From NCBI RefSeq assembly GCF_000772965.1, contig NZ_JPVQ01000018.1:1-64000 (forward strand): DNA of 64,000 nt, given 5' to 3'. Source of the DNA: Ureibacillus massiliensis 4400831 = CIP 108448 = CCUG 49529 (GTDB taxonomy: Bacteria; Bacillota; Bacilli; Bacillales_A; Planococcaceae). Made by a program: the position numbers and the translations under genes. Positions 55,285-64,000 of the stretch are shown one piece after another. Each line of letters begins with the position of its first letter. Positions within the stretch are counted from its first letter, which is position 1. The notes under the pieces were generated by a model. The model had not been told where the DNA came from, did not search any database, and saw nothing but the letters and a program-made list of their open reading frames with translations.

Positions 55285-57939
55285 TTGACAGAAAAAAGAA
55301 CACGTGAGGATTTAAAACGTGAACGAGCAAAAGCACGTAAATCACAAAAATCCCCAGCAAAAATATGGATTAAACGAATTTTACTTTCAATTCTTGCTAT
55401 TGGTTTAGCAGGATTTTTATTCGGTGTCGGTTTATTCATTTATTATGTAGCTTCTGCACCGCCACTGGATGAAGAGCTATTGAAGGATCCAATTTCAGCT
55501 GAGTTTTACGATATAAATCGCGAATTATTTGCTACAACAGGTGCTGTAGAAAGAAAATATGTTGCATATGACGATATTCCGCAACCAATGATTGACGCAA
55601 TACTTGCAACTGAGGATGTGCGTTTCTTTAGCCATTTTGGTGTAGATATCTGGCGTACTATGGGTGCCGTTGTTGCCAATGTTCGAGGTGGATTTGGTTC
55701 TCAGGGTGGTAGTACGATTACACAACAAGTAGTAAAGAACTCATTCTTTACAAATGAGAAAAATTTAGAACGTAAAGCTCAGGAAGCATGGCTTGCTATT
55801 CAATTAGAGCAGCGATATTCAAAAAAAGAAATTTTCGAAATGTACTTCAACAAAATTTTAATGTCCGGTAGAATATATGGATTTGGTACAGCTGCCAACT
55901 ATTTCTTCGGAAAAGAGTTAAATGAATTAGAATTGGATGAAATGGCGCTCCTTGCAGGTATGCCTCAAAGTCCTAATGCTTATAATCCATTTAAAAATCC
56001 AGAACGAGCGCAGCAACGCCGTGATTTAGTTCTTGATTTAATGGTACAGCATGAGAAAATTACTGAAGAACAAGCTGCTGCTGCAAAAGAAATAGACGTT
56101 ACGACTCGATTATTACCTGAAGAAGAACGCCAAACAGTTGCTGGTTCGCAGTATGATGCTTTCCTTGATGTTGTTTTAAATGAACTTGAAGCAAATGGTG
56201 ATGGAGACTTACTATCTGAAGGTATTAAAGTGTATACAACCCTTGATCCAAATGCTCAATCAGTTGTAGAAAGCGTGATGAATAATCCAGCTAACTTCCC
56301 TACCGAAACAATACAATCAGGGGTAGCAGTTGTAGATACAAAAACTGGGGCTATACGAGCAATAGGTGGCGGACGTAATTTTGGTGCTGACCGCGGATTT
56401 AACTATGCTGAAGATTTAACAAAACGAGCACCAGGATCTACGATGAAGCCTTTACTTGATTATGGTCCAGCTATTGAGTATTTAAAATGGTCAACAGGTC
56501 ATACAACAGTTGATGAACCGATGACATACCAAAACTCAAATCAACAAATTGGAAACTGGGATGGAAAATATTTAGGAACAATGACAATTCGTGAAGCACT
56601 TTATACTTCACGTAACATACCTGCAGTAAAAACTTTAAATGAAGTAGGTCATGATCAAGCAAAACAATTCATTTCAAAATTAGGAATCGAAACAGAAGAT
56701 GTATTTGAATCAGATGCTATAGGTGGCGGTAACATTAATATTTCCCCTATCCAAATGGCTGCATCCTATGCTGCATTTGGAAATAATGGGATATATAATG
56801 ATCCACACGCTATTATTGAAATCGAGTATCGCGATGGTTCAAAGAAATCCTACGACCATGAATCTGTGGTAGCGATGAATGACTATACTGCATACATGAT
56901 TACTGACATATTACGTGATGTTGTTGGAAATAAACCAAATGCATCTGGGACAGCAGCAAATGTTCCTGGCTTAGATCTAGCTGGTAAAACAGGGACTACA
57001 AACTATTCTGCTGATGACTTTGCAAACTTTAATTTACCAAATACGGCAGTACCTGATTCATGGTTTGCTGGATATACGACAAACTACTCGATTGCCATAT
57101 GGAGTGGTTATCCAGAGCGTAAAGATCCAATTACCACATGGGATGAGCGTAGATTGCCACAGACATTATTTAAATCGATCATGTCTCAAATTTCGCAGAA
57201 TGTTGATACACCAAGCTTTACAAAACCAAGTTCTGTCGTTGAAGCAACGATTGAAATTGGTTCTAACCCACTTAAACTCGCAAGTGAATTTACACCTAAC
57301 GAGTTACGTGCGACAGAGCTATTTGTAAAAGGGACAGAACCAACAGAAGTTTCTGAGGAATATGAACAAATCGAATTGAATGCTCCAACCAATCTTAAAG
57401 CAAACTACAATAATTTATGGGGTGTTGTCGATTTAACATGGGAGTTTACTCCACCAGAGACCGATGAGGATGAAGGAGATATACCAATTTCCTTTGAAAT
57501 TTCCATGGCTCAAGATGGTGAAGAACCAGTAGTTGTTGATACAACTGAAGATAAGAAAATAACAATACCAAATATTGAGGTCGATCGAAACTATACATTC
57601 ACAGTTGTTGCTGTTTCGGATGACGTTCGAAGTGAGCCAGCTTCCGTTTCAATTACCATTGAAAATCCAATTGATGTTCCAATTATCGATGATCCTAATG
57701 TTGATTTCGATGATGATCAAAACAATGGTGATGGAGATCAAGATAATGAAAATAATAACGGAAATAATGGTAACCAAGATAATGAAAATAATAACGGAAA
57801 TAATGGTAACCAAGATAATCAAAATGATAACAATGGAGAACCAGCAGGAGACGATGATTCATTAATAGATGATGTAATATCACCTGTGTTTCCAACAAAT
57901 CCGAATTCACCTGGCCGGGGAAATCGGAATGGTGAATAA
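55285..57939 (+). CDS. ponA: Penicillin-binding protein 1A/1B (class A)
   Basis: A bifunctional peptidoglycan synthase of 884 residues. After a basic cytoplasmic tail and one membrane helix (about residues 31-57), the glycosyltransferase GT51 domain shows ATEDVRFFSHFGVD (catalytic Glu) and GGSTITQQVVKN. The transpeptidase domain has S385-T-M-K (SxxK), SRN and KTGTTNYS. A fibronectin type III-like module (about 695-790) and a low-complexity Asn/Asp/Gly tail close the protein. The tail contains a 12-residue repeat (QDNENNNGNNGN). The TTG start follows GTGAGGAG. It is in an operon with recU. Confidence 0.95.
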   Translation: MTEKRTREDLKRERAKARKSQKSPAKIWIKRILLSILAIGLAGFLFGVGLFIYYVASAPPLDEELLKDPISAEFYDINRELFATTGAVERKYVAYDDIPQPMIDAILATEDVRFFSHFGVDIWRTMGAVVANVRGGFGSQGGSTITQQVVKNSFFTNEKNLERKAQEAWLAIQLEQRYSKKEIFEMYFNKILMSGRIYGFGTAANYFFGKELNELELDEMALLAGMPQSPNAYNPFKNPERAQQRRDLVLDLMVQHEKITEEQAAAAKEIDVTTRLLPEEERQTVAGSQYDAFLDVVLNELEANGDGDLLSEGIKVYTTLDPNAQSVVESVMNNPANFPTETIQSGVAVVDTKTGAIRAIGGGRNFGADRGFNYAEDLTKRAPGSTMKPLLDYGPAIEYLKWSTGHTTVDEPMTYQNSNQQIGNWDGKYLGTMTIREALYTSRNIPAVKTLNEVGHDQAKQFISKLGIETEDVFESDAIGGGNINISPIQMAASYAAFGNNGIYNDPHAIIEIEYRDGSKKSYDHESVVAMNDYTAYMITDILRDVVGNKPNASGTAANVPGLDLAGKTGTTNYSADDFANFNLPNTAVPDSWFAGYTTNYSIAIWSGYPERKDPITTWDERRLPQTLFKSIMSQISQNVDTPSFTKPSSVVEATIEIGSNPLKLASEFTPNELRATELFVKGTEPTEVSEEYEQIELNAPTNLKANYNNLWGVVDLTWEFTPPETDEDEGDIPISFEISMAQDGEEPVVVDTTEDKKITIPNIEVDRNYTFTVVAVSDDVRSEPASVSITIENPIDVPIIDDPNVDFDDDQNNGDGDQDNENNNGNNGNQDNENNNGNNGNQDNQNDNNGEPAGDDDSLIDDVISPVFPTNPNSPGRGNRNGE
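57739..57828 (+). repeat. 36-bp tandem repeat inside ponA
   Basis: Two identical 36-base units (57739-57774 and 57775-57810) and a diverged partial third encode QDNENNNGNNGN in the extracellular tail of PBP1. The repeat is in frame and likely to vary in copy number between strains. Confidence 0.85.
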
Positions 57940-57944
57940 ATAAA

Positions 57945-57979
57945 AAAACAAGGTAGTTCATAGCGAACTACCTTGTTTT
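57945..57979. terminator. Bidirectional terminator between ponA and ypoC
   Basis: AAAACAAGGTAGTTC pairs perfectly with GAACTACCTTGTTTT around a five-base loop. It serves both convergent genes. Confidence 0.9.
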
Positions 57980-58331
57980 ATTTTACTTTGACTCGAAAAC
58001 GAGCAAGTCGTTTTTTTGTTTCTTTAAATAATTCTTCTAATTGTCTATAACAAGCATACTGAGCTGGTCTTGCTTTTATAAATAATAATCGCTCTGCTCC
58101 ATTAATCGGTAACACTTCAAAATCTTCATTTATAGGAACAGAAGTAGATTCGACATTGGATGTTGTGTAGATTAATTCCTCATAGAGCTTGATCCCTATT
58201 TCCATTAACTCACGAGCTTGTCCATTTCTAGCATCATGAGCTTCGTAAATTTGTTTACTTAACAAATCCCATTTTATAAAAAAAGGATCAACAACTTCCT
58301 TTTGTATCATATTAGGGTTGTAAGAAATCAT
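57978..58331 (-). CDS. ypoC: YpoC-family protein
   Basis: A 117-residue helical, cytoplasmic protein with the position and overlap of B. subtilis ypoC, directly after nth. The start overlaps the nth stop codon as ATGA. Recognisable stretches are NPNMIQKEVVDPFFIKWD and INGAERLLFIKARP. Function unknown. Its genetic linkage to dnaD and nth is conserved in Bacilli. Confidence 0.8.
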   Translation of the reverse strand: MISYNPNMIQKEVVDPFFIKWDLLSKQIYEAHDARNGQARELMEIGIKLYEELIYTTSNVESTSVPINEDFEVLPINGAERLLFIKARPAQYACYRQLEELFKETKKRLARFRVKVK

Positions 58332-58987
58332 GATTTCACCAAGCCTTTTTTAAGACGCTTTTGCCCCTCTCGACAATCATCTAAAAGTGGACATGTACTA
58401 CATTGAGGATTTTGTGCTTTGCAATGATAACGACCAAAGAAGATTAACTGATGGTGGGTTTTTGACCACTTTTCCTTTGGTGTTTTCTTCATAATTGTTT
58501 CTTCGACTTCTAATACGGTATCCTTTAAACGACATAATCCTAGACGTTTTGATACACGTTCCACATGGGTATCTACAGCTAAAGCAGGTATATTGAAGGC
58601 AACGGACAATACAACGTTGGCTGTTTTTCTACCAACACCCGGCAATGTCACTAACTCCTCACGCGTTTGTGGAATTTGACCATCAAATTCATTAATTAAT
58701 TTTTCACAAAGTAATTGAATGTTTTTTGCTTTATTTCGATATAAACCGATGGAACGAATATCTTGTTGAAGTTCTTCTAGAGATACTGCTAAATAATCTT
58801 CAGGAGTCTTATATTTTTTAAACAAATCTTTTGTCACTTTATTTACCAGTACATCTGTACATTGTGCGGACAATAATGTTGCAATCGTTAACTCAAACGG
58901 GTTATCGTGTACGAGCTCACAATGTGCATCTGGAAACATTTTATCCATTTCATCTAAGCAATGTTCCCATTGTTTTTTCGTAAGCAC
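58328..58987 (-). CDS. nth: Endonuclease III
   Basis: A 219-residue DNA glycosylase/AP lyase that removes oxidised pyrimidines. The helix-hairpin-helix is LPGVGRKTANVVLSVAF with the catalytic lysine, the catalytic aspartate is in ALAVDTHVERVSKRLG, and the [4Fe-4S] cluster ligands follow C-x6-C-x2-C-x5-C (CKAQNPQCSTCPLLDDC). The second of two adjacent GTG codons (58987) is chosen because it matches the family N-terminus and the spacing to GGGGGAG. The length equals B. subtilis Nth. It is in an operon after dnaD. Confidence 0.96.
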   Translation of the reverse strand: MLTKKQWEHCLDEMDKMFPDAHCELVHDNPFELTIATLLSAQCTDVLVNKVTKDLFKKYKTPEDYLAVSLEELQQDIRSIGLYRNKAKNIQLLCEKLINEFDGQIPQTREELVTLPGVGRKTANVVLSVAFNIPALAVDTHVERVSKRLGLCRLKDTVLEVEETIMKKTPKEKWSKTHHQLIFFGRYHCKAQNPQCSTCPLLDDCREGQKRLKKGLVKS

Positions 58988-58999
58988 CACTTACTCCCC

Positions 59000-59719
59000 C
59001 TATTCTCTTTCATCCAACCAATTATAAAATGACACCTTAGGAATTTCTTTTTGGTCTTCCTTATTTGTTGGAATGGTTTTTGTAGTTTTTTGATGGAATT
59101 GCTGTGTATGTTGCTCCACTTGTTTTAAAGAGGAGATGTTTTTCTTTTTCCACTCAAATAAAATACGATCAATATATCTTAAACTAATTTTCCCCGCTAA
59201 AACTGCTTCTTTCAGTGCAGCTTTTATTAATGCTGGGCTATGTTGATCCACATCAAGCCACATGGAAATGGTTTCAATTTCCATAGGTGAAAGAAGTCTT
59301 CCAAATTCTTGCTCGAAAATCGAAAAAAGCTCACCTTCTTCATTTTTCTTAACGGACTGCTCAGTTTTCTGTTGGTGAGATTCCATTAAATCTAGGATTC
59401 TATCCCATAATGGAAATAGTGAGTATTTTTCAAAAAGCTTTCCGTTTGGATCGATTCCTTGTGTAATTTCAAGAAATCCTTTTTGTAATAGTTTTTGTAA
59501 TAGTATCGTAATTTCATTTGATTTTTTGTGCACTCTAGCTTCTAAGTCAGTTGGAGTTGGAAAGTCATTATTCTCCGCATGAAAAGCTTGTAAATGTATT
59601 AATATCATTGCCTCTTCATCCGTAATATTTAGTTGCTTATAGTATTTAAAAAATAGAATGGGCATCGAAACAAATTCATTTTCAGTCCACATGCGGAGTC
59701 GAGTATTTTTTTTATGCAT
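59000..59719 (-). CDS. dnaD: DNA replication initiation protein DnaD
   Basis: A 239-residue primosome protein that helps load the replicative helicase and remodels DNA. The N-terminal winged helix (about residues 10-105, MWTENEFVSMPILFFKYYKQ) mediates assembly. The DnaB/DnaD-like C-terminal domain (about 125-200) contains FEQEFGRLLSPMEIETISMW and the end motif YIDRILFEWKKKN, corresponding to the conserved YxxxIxxxW pattern. A polar tail follows. GGAGTGA precedes the ATG. It is the first gene of the dnaD-nth-ypoC operon. Confidence 0.95.
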   Translation of the reverse strand: MHKKNTRLRMWTENEFVSMPILFFKYYKQLNITDEEAMILIHLQAFHAENNDFPTPTDLEARVHKKSNEITILLQKLLQKGFLEITQGIDPNGKLFEKYSLFPLWDRILDLMESHQQKTEQSVKKNEEGELFSIFEQEFGRLLSPMEIETISMWLDVDQHSPALIKAALKEAVLAGKISLRYIDRILFEWKKKNISSLKQVEQHTQQFHQKTTKTIPTNKEDQKEIPKVSFYNWLDERE

Positions 59720-59746
59720 AATGATTCACTCCTTTTCATGTAAAGG

Positions 59747-59774
59747 AAAGCGTCCGCAAAATTACGGACGCTTT
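59747..59774 (-). terminator. Terminator after asnS
   Basis: AAAGCGTCCG pairs perfectly with CGGACGCTTT around eight bases. It separates the ypmB-aspB-asnS transcript from dnaD. Confidence 0.85.
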
Positions 59775-59804
59775 ATTATATAGCAACATAATGTCGCTAT
59801 CACG

Positions 59805-61100
59805 CTATGGATATAGTCTATTTAATAAGCGAGGGAATGGAATACATTCACGAACATGTTCTGCTCCACTTATCCACGCAACAGTACGTTCTAATCCTAA
59901 ACCGAAACCTGAGTGAGGAACTGAGCCTTGCTTACGTAAATCTAAATACCACGCATAGGCTTCCTCATCTAAGTTATGTTCAGCTAATCTCTGTTTTAAT
60001 AAATCGAAATCATGAATACGCTCTGATCCGCCGATAATTTCACCATAACCTTCAGGTGCTATTAAATCCGCGCAGAGTACAACATCATCTCGATCTGGAT
60101 GTGGTTGCATGTAGAACGGCTTTATTCCGACAGGGTAACAAGTGATAAATACTGGTTTATCATATTTTTGTGCAATAGCTGTTTCATGAGGTGCACCGAA
60201 ATCATCTCCCCACTCGATATCTGTAAAACCTTCTTCTTGAAGGAATTTGATAGCATCATCATAAGAAATGCGTGGGAACGGAGCTTGAATATTTTCTAAT
60301 TTTGAAATATCTCTTCCTAATCGTTCTAACTCAATTTTACAATTTTTCAAAACTGATTGGACGATATATGAAACATATTGCTCCTGTATTTCAAGATTTT
60401 CCTCAAACTCCACAAAAGCCATTTCCGGCTCAATCATCCAAAACTCGATTAAATGACGACGAGTTTTCGATTTTTCTGCACGGAATGTTGGACCAAATGA
60501 AAACACTTTACCTAAAGCCATTGCCGCCGCTTCCATATATAGCTGTCCTGATTGAGATAAATAAGCATCCTCATCAAAATATTTCGTATGGAAAAGTTCA
60601 GATGTTCCTTCAGGTGCAGAGCCTGTTAATATTGGTGGATCTACCTTAACAAATCCATTTTCGTTGAAAAATTCGTAGGTAGCTCGAATTACTTCGTTTC
60701 GAACCTTCATAATTGCATGTTGCTTTCTTGATCGTAACCATAAATGACGGTTGTCCATCAAAAATTCAACACCATGTTCTTTTGGTGTGATTGGATAATC
60801 CTGCGCCATTTGAATAACTTCAATGGATGACACAACTAACTCGCAGCCAAAACTACTGCGCTGATCTTCTTTAACAATACCCGTCACATACATTGACGTT
60901 TCTTGCGTTAAGCTTTTTGCAAGTGAAAATATCTCTTCCCCAACTTCTTCTTTCACTAGTACACCTTGCACAAAACCTGAACCATCACGAAGTTGTAAAA
61001 AGGCGATTTTCCCACTTGAACGTTTGTTTGAAAGCCAAACGCCTAATTTAACAGTTTCGCCAATATGCTTTGGCATCTCATGAATCGTAATTTTCTTCAT
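59805..61100 (-). CDS. asnS: Asparaginyl-tRNA synthetase
   Basis: A 431-residue class II synthetase that charges tRNA(Asn) with asparagine. An N-terminal OB-fold anticodon-binding domain (about residues 15-105) precedes the catalytic core with motif 2 in [21 protein letters not shown] and motif 3 in [17 protein letters not shown] lies just before the ATG. It is preceded by aspB with a 24-base gap. Pairing an aspartate aminotransferase with asnS is conserved in Bacilli and ties Asp supply to Asn charging. No T-box leader is visible. Confidence 0.97.
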   Translation of the reverse strand: MKKITIHEMPKHIGETVKLGVWLSNKRSSGKIAFLQLRDGSGFVQGVLVKEEVGEEIFSLAKSLTQETSMYVTGIVKEDQRSSFGCELVVSSIEVIQMAQDYPITPKEHGVEFLMDNRHLWLRSRKQHAIMKVRNEVIRATYEFFNENGFVKVDPPILTGSAPEGTSELFHTKYFDEDAYLSQSGQLYMEAAAMALGKVFSFGPTFRAEKSKTRRHLIEFWMIEPEMAFVEFEENLEIQEQYVSYIVQSVLKNCKIELERLGRDISKLENIQAPFPRISYDDAIKFLQEEGFTDIEWGDDFGAPHETAIAQKYDKPVFITCYPVGIKPFYMQPHPDRDDVVLCADLIAPEGYGEIIGGSERIHDFDLLKQRLAEHNLDEEAYAWYLDLRKQGSVPHSGFGLGLERTVAWISGAEHVRECIPFPRLLNRLYP

Positions 61101-61124
61101 ATGACCTCCAAGAAACTCGTTAAT

Positions 61125-62318
61125 TTAGTCTTGCCATTTTGACTTAACAAAGTCTTCCATTCGACTAACAGCTTCTTCTAATAATTCTAATGATGTTGCA
61201 TAGCTTAAACGAATCGCATTTGGAACTCCGAACCCTGATCCAGGAATTACTGCTACATTTGCTTCTGTTAATAATGCTGTCGCAAATTCATCCACTGAAG
61301 AATAACCTGTTCTTTCAGCTGCTTCACCAACATCAGGTAGGAAATAAAATGCACCTTGTGGCTTAACAAGTCTAAAGCCAGGAATCGCATTTAACTTCGG
61401 ATAAATAATTTCTAGACGTTCTTCAAATGCTTTTCTCATTTCTTCTACAGAATCTTGAGGACCATTATATGCTTCAATTGTCGCATATTGAGAAGTAGTT
61501 GTTGGATTAGAAGTTGAATGAGACGCTAAATCAGTCATTGATTTAATAATGTCTACATTACCTGCTGCATATCCAATACGCCAACCTGTCATTGAATGTG
61601 ATTTTGCAACCCCATTTACAACAATTGTTCGAGCTTTTATGTCTTCTGAAGTTTCGGCAATTGAATAATGAGTTAAACCATTATATAGCAATTTTTCATA
61701 AATTTCATCGGAAACGATTAAGATATCTTTTTCTTCAGCAACTGCTGCCAATGCTTGTAATTCTTCTTTCGAATAAACCATACCAGAAGGATTACTTGGA
61801 GAGTTAAGTATTACCGCTTTTGTTTTATCTGTTACAGCATTTCTTAATTGATCTGCGCTAATTTTATAGTTTTGTTCACTCGAACTTTCAACGTATACAG
61901 GAACTCCTCCAGCAAGCTTCACCTGTTCTGGATAAGATACCCAATAAGGGATTGGGATGATGACTTCATCACCTTCATTTAAAATGACTTGGAACAACGT
62001 GTAGAGAATATGTTTTGCACCAATTCCTACGATTACTTCATTTCGTTTATAGGATAAATGATTATCACGTTCTAATTTATTAATAATTGCATCCTTTAAT
62101 GCTGGAAGACCACCAGATGGCGTATATTTTGTAAATCCTTTGTTCATCGAATCTGCTGCTGCATCAATGATATTTTGCGGTGTATTAAAATCTGGTTCGC
62201 CCGCTCCTAATCCTATTACATTGATTCCTTGCGCTTTTAGTTCATTTGCTTTTGCTGTAATCGCAAGAGTTGAAGATGGTGTTAATGTTTTAACACGGTT
62301 TGCTAGTATTTCTTTCAT
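61125..62318 (-). CDS. aspB: Aspartate aminotransferase
   Basis: A 397-residue PLP enzyme of the class I (subgroup Ib) aminotransferases that interconverts aspartate and oxaloacetate with 2-oxoglutarate/glutamate. The PLP lysine is in VNGVAKSHSMTGWRIGYAAG. Other marks are GAGEPDFNTP, NSPSNPSGMVYS and the C-terminal substrate arginine in NAIRLSYATS. The ATG at 62318 follows GAGGGG by eight bases, and the TTG just before it is less well placed. It lies in an operon between ypmB and asnS. Confidence 0.95.
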   Translation of the reverse strand: MKEILANRVKTLTPSSTLAITAKANELKAQGINVIGLGAGEPDFNTPQNIIDAAADSMNKGFTKYTPSGGLPALKDAIINKLERDNHLSYKRNEVIVGIGAKHILYTLFQVILNEGDEVIIPIPYWVSYPEQVKLAGGVPVYVESSSEQNYKISADQLRNAVTDKTKAVILNSPSNPSGMVYSKEELQALAAVAEEKDILIVSDEIYEKLLYNGLTHYSIAETSEDIKARTIVVNGVAKSHSMTGWRIGYAAGNVDIIKSMTDLASHSTSNPTTTSQYATIEAYNGPQDSVEEMRKAFEERLEIIYPKLNAIPGFRLVKPQGAFYFLPDVGEAAERTGYSSVDEFATALLTEANVAVIPGSGFGVPNAIRLSYATSLELLEEAVSRMEDFVKSKWQD

Positions 62319-62331
62319 CAAAATTACCCCT

Positions 62332-62838
62332 CTACAAGTTCAAAATTCTTTTCCACCATTGACCGTCTTCAAATAAAACATAAACGTAATTTAATTTATC
62401 TGAGTTATTTGTAAACGCAATTTCCCAAACAGCTCCAACTTCCTCATACCCTAATTTAGCATGGAGTACTTTTTTGACATTTGTTTCGTTATTAACAAAC
62501 GACAAAGCCTGCTCCTCCGTAATACCGTTTTGCAAAAATACTTCCTGAATCGAATTTTCTTCTAAATTGATTGGAACAAATATTGCTTTTTTATTACCCT
62601 CTTCATCCTCCCCAAAGACAGTAACATACGGTTTATTGCCATTATAAACATAGGAATCAGTAATTTCTGCAATCGAATTAGTGGATAATGCTAATTCTTC
62701 TGCTTGTTTTTCTATATCATTTACTGGCGCCATGGCTTGTGAAATAACTAGAATTGAAATAACAAGCGACATTGATAAAATAAAGATGGCAATAAATATT
62801 ATCCAATTCTTTATTTTATTTTTTTCTTTTTTTTCCAT
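62332..62838 (-). CDS. ypmB: YpmB-family membrane-anchored protein
   Basis: A 168-residue protein with a basic N-terminus, one membrane helix (about residues 12-34) and an outer domain with two PepSY-like halves. Segments are SFVNNETNVKKVLHAKLGYEEV and VWEIAFTNNSDKLNYVYVLFEDGQWWKRI in overlapping form. It has the place of B. subtilis ypmB before aspB. Function unknown. Small ypmA, which lies upstream in B. subtilis, is missing here. The gap to dinG is only 28 bases. Confidence 0.85.
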   Translation of the reverse strand: MEKKEKNKIKNWIIFIAIFILSMSLVISILVISQAMAPVNDIEKQAEELALSTNSIAEITDSYVYNGNKPYVTVFGEDEEGNKKAIFVPINLEENSIQEVFLQNGITEEQALSFVNNETNVKKVLHAKLGYEEVGAVWEIAFTNNSDKLNYVYVLFEDGQWWKRILNL

Positions 62839-62866
62839 CTATGTCATCCTGCTTTCTTTCCTCATC

Positions 62867-64000
62867 TTAGCTATTATACCAATGTTCAAGCTCTAAAACC
62901 ATATCTTGTAATGGTAGTTTTTGTACTGAAATTGGCGGTAATGCTTCAATAAATTCTTTTCCATAAGATTTCGTATCAATACGTCTATCTAAAACTATAA
63001 ATACACCTTTATCTGAAGATGTTCGAATAAGTCTTCCAAACCCTTGTTTAAAACGAATGATCGCTTCTGGTAATGATAATTCTTTAAAAGGATTTCGACC
63101 TTGCTTTTGCAAAGTTAAGGATTTTGCTTTAAAAGTAGGTTCTTCTGGGGCAGTAAAAGGCAAACGTACAACAATTACTGCCGACAATCCTTCACCTGGT
63201 ACATCTACCCCTTCCCAAAAGCTGTTTGTTCCAAATAACACAGAATGATTAAACTTTTGGAAGGATTTTAGCAGCCTCATCCTACTACCAGGTGTTACAC
63301 CTTGAGCAAATAACATATAGTCCTGAAGTAGCTCGCTTTCCTGAATAAGATCGACGGTTTTTCTTAGCATATCCTGTGATGTGAAAAGTACAAAGCAACG
63401 TCCTTGTGTCGTTCTTACAATTCGAGTAATTGCTTGAGCAACCGATTCAATATATTCATTTTGCGAGACTGCCTGTATTTCTGGAATATCATTCACGATA
63501 AATGCCTTTGCACCGCTGTAATATTCACTATTTGCATGCAAAGAATAAATAGGCACTTGTGAATTGATCCCTAATTGTTCAGCAATAAATCGTTTATTAT
63601 TTGGTACAGTCATCGTTCCAGACGTCCAAATGACCGAACTAGTTTTACGAATCGATTCAAACAACCGATATACCGTTTCTTGTACGTCAATTGGTTTCTT
63701 CATAATTCGAATACTCCCTGGGATATTCCTTATATCCATTTCTACCCATGTTGAACAACGATTACTTTCTAATAAAAATATGTCATCCCATTCCGACACT
63801 TTAATTTTGAATTCACGAATCCAATACTTCCATTGCTCTAAAATAGAAACGTGATCTTTTGTTATTTGTTCCACTTGTTTTTCAAATTTCTTCGTTATTT
63901 GCTCTGCATGATCAATCCAAGCTTGAATGGCATTTGATACCTCTTTCCAATCAACCGCATCCAGTTCTAACTCATTTAAAAAATGAACAAGCTTTGTTTC
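62867..64000 (-). CDS. dinG: ATP-dependent helicase DinG, 5' part outside the window
   Basis: This is the C-terminal 377 or so codons of a DinG-type helicase. The frame is open to the window edge, so the start lies beyond 64000. Visible motifs are VIWTSGTMTVP, VLFGTNSFWEGVDVPGEGLS and IIRFKQGFGRLIRTSSDKG (motif VI) in overlapping form. In B. subtilis the full protein has an N-terminal DnaQ-like exonuclease and a helicase-like part. An apparent GTG start at 63874 is an internal valine codon. First gene of the dinG-ypmB-aspB-asnS cluster. Confidence 0.93.
   Translation of the reverse strand, partial: ETKLVHFLNELELDAVDWKEVSNAIQAWIDHAEQITKKFEKQVEQITKDHVSILEQWKYWIREFKIKVSEWDDIFLLESNRCSTWVEMDIRNIPGSIRIMKKPIDVQETVYRLFESIRKTSSVIWTSGTMTVPNNKRFIAEQLGINSQVPIYSLHANSEYYSGAKAFIVNDIPEIQAVSQNEYIESVAQAITRIVRTTQGRCFVLFTSQDMLRKTVDLIQESELLQDYMLFAQGVTPGSRMRLLKSFQKFNHSVLFGTNSFWEGVDVPGEGLSAVIVVRLPFTAPEEPTFKAKSLTLQKQGRNPFKELSLPEAIIRFKQGFGRLIRTSSDKGVFIVLDRRIDTKSYGKEFIEALPPISVQKLPLQDMVLELEHWYNS

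Noticed and set aside
57575-57961. Open frames on both strands over the ponA tail
   Set aside because: They are by-products of the repetitive Asn-rich coding sequence, with no ribosome binding site and biased composition.
61101-61124. T-box leader for asnS
   Set aside because: Only 24 bases separate aspB and asnS, and no T-box core is found upstream of aspB or ypmB.
63874-63874. Start of dinG at this GTG
   Set aside because: The same frame continues without a stop to the window edge with protein-like sequence. The codon is an internal valine.

Overview
The window looks like the chromosome of a low-GC, Gram-positive, spore-former-type Firmicute of the Bacillales. Gene content and order suggest a relative of the Planococcaceae (Lysinibacillus, Solibacillus and similar), but I cannot fix the genus. 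The basis is AT-rich DNA, strong AAGGAGG-type ribosome binding sites, a type B RNase P RNA, and a right half that follows Bacillus subtilis order: ypvA, ypsC, rnpB, gpsB, yprB/mrfB, yprA/mrfA, yppE, recU, ponA, ypoC, nth, dnaD, asnS, aspB, ypmB, dinG.

Positions 1-9.2 kb are an accessory, mobile-element region. A minus-strand module of two tandem tyrosine recombinases and a protein with three excisionase-like helix-turn-helix units is split by remnants of two different IS21-family elements. The two remnants meet head to head near 1467. Beyond them lie a complete plasmid/ICE-type DNA topoisomerase III gene and, facing it, a second topoisomerase III gene cut off just after its catalytic tyrosine. 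The cut falls in a cluster of TATGTCCA repeats.

Positions 9.4-30.6 kb hold single genes and short operons. They include a Cache-GGDEF diguanylate cyclase, two EamA transporters, a CvfC/YpgR protein, an ABC-F ATPase with an HD hydrolase, a DoxX protein that appears to start at CTG, a lipoprotein, a cold-shock protein, a YbaK deacylase, a stand-alone CoaB-like protein, a LysR regulator, a YpeQ zinc-finger/YpeP RNase HI pair, type II pantothenate kinase, an exonuclease, a squalene/phytoene synthase-like protein, a YaiI-family protein that appears to start at ATT, D-serine dehydratase and NADP-glutamate dehydrogenase.

Positions 30.6-44 kb contain oligoendopeptidase F, malic enzyme, a secreted copper-amine-oxidase-like domain protein, a sulfurtransferase coupled to the double dynamin DynA, an orphan CheX, and a three-gene ba3-type oxidase operon with a perfect Fnr/CRP-type palindrome placed for class II activation. 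Between pepF and the malic enzyme gene is an array of eight 52-bp direct repeats, each able to form a hairpin. A related single hairpin lies at 27089.

Positions 44-64 kb form the conserved housekeeping block for DNA repair, cell wall synthesis and Asn/Asp metabolism. It is interrupted by a PAS-GGDEF-EAL gene placed between rnpB and ypsC and overlapping ypsC by four bases. The strongest leads are the 52-bp hairpin array, the double-recombinase/triple-HTH module and the Fnr-type site of the oxidase operon. I saw no CRISPR array, tRNA, or recognisable defence or biosynthetic cluster.
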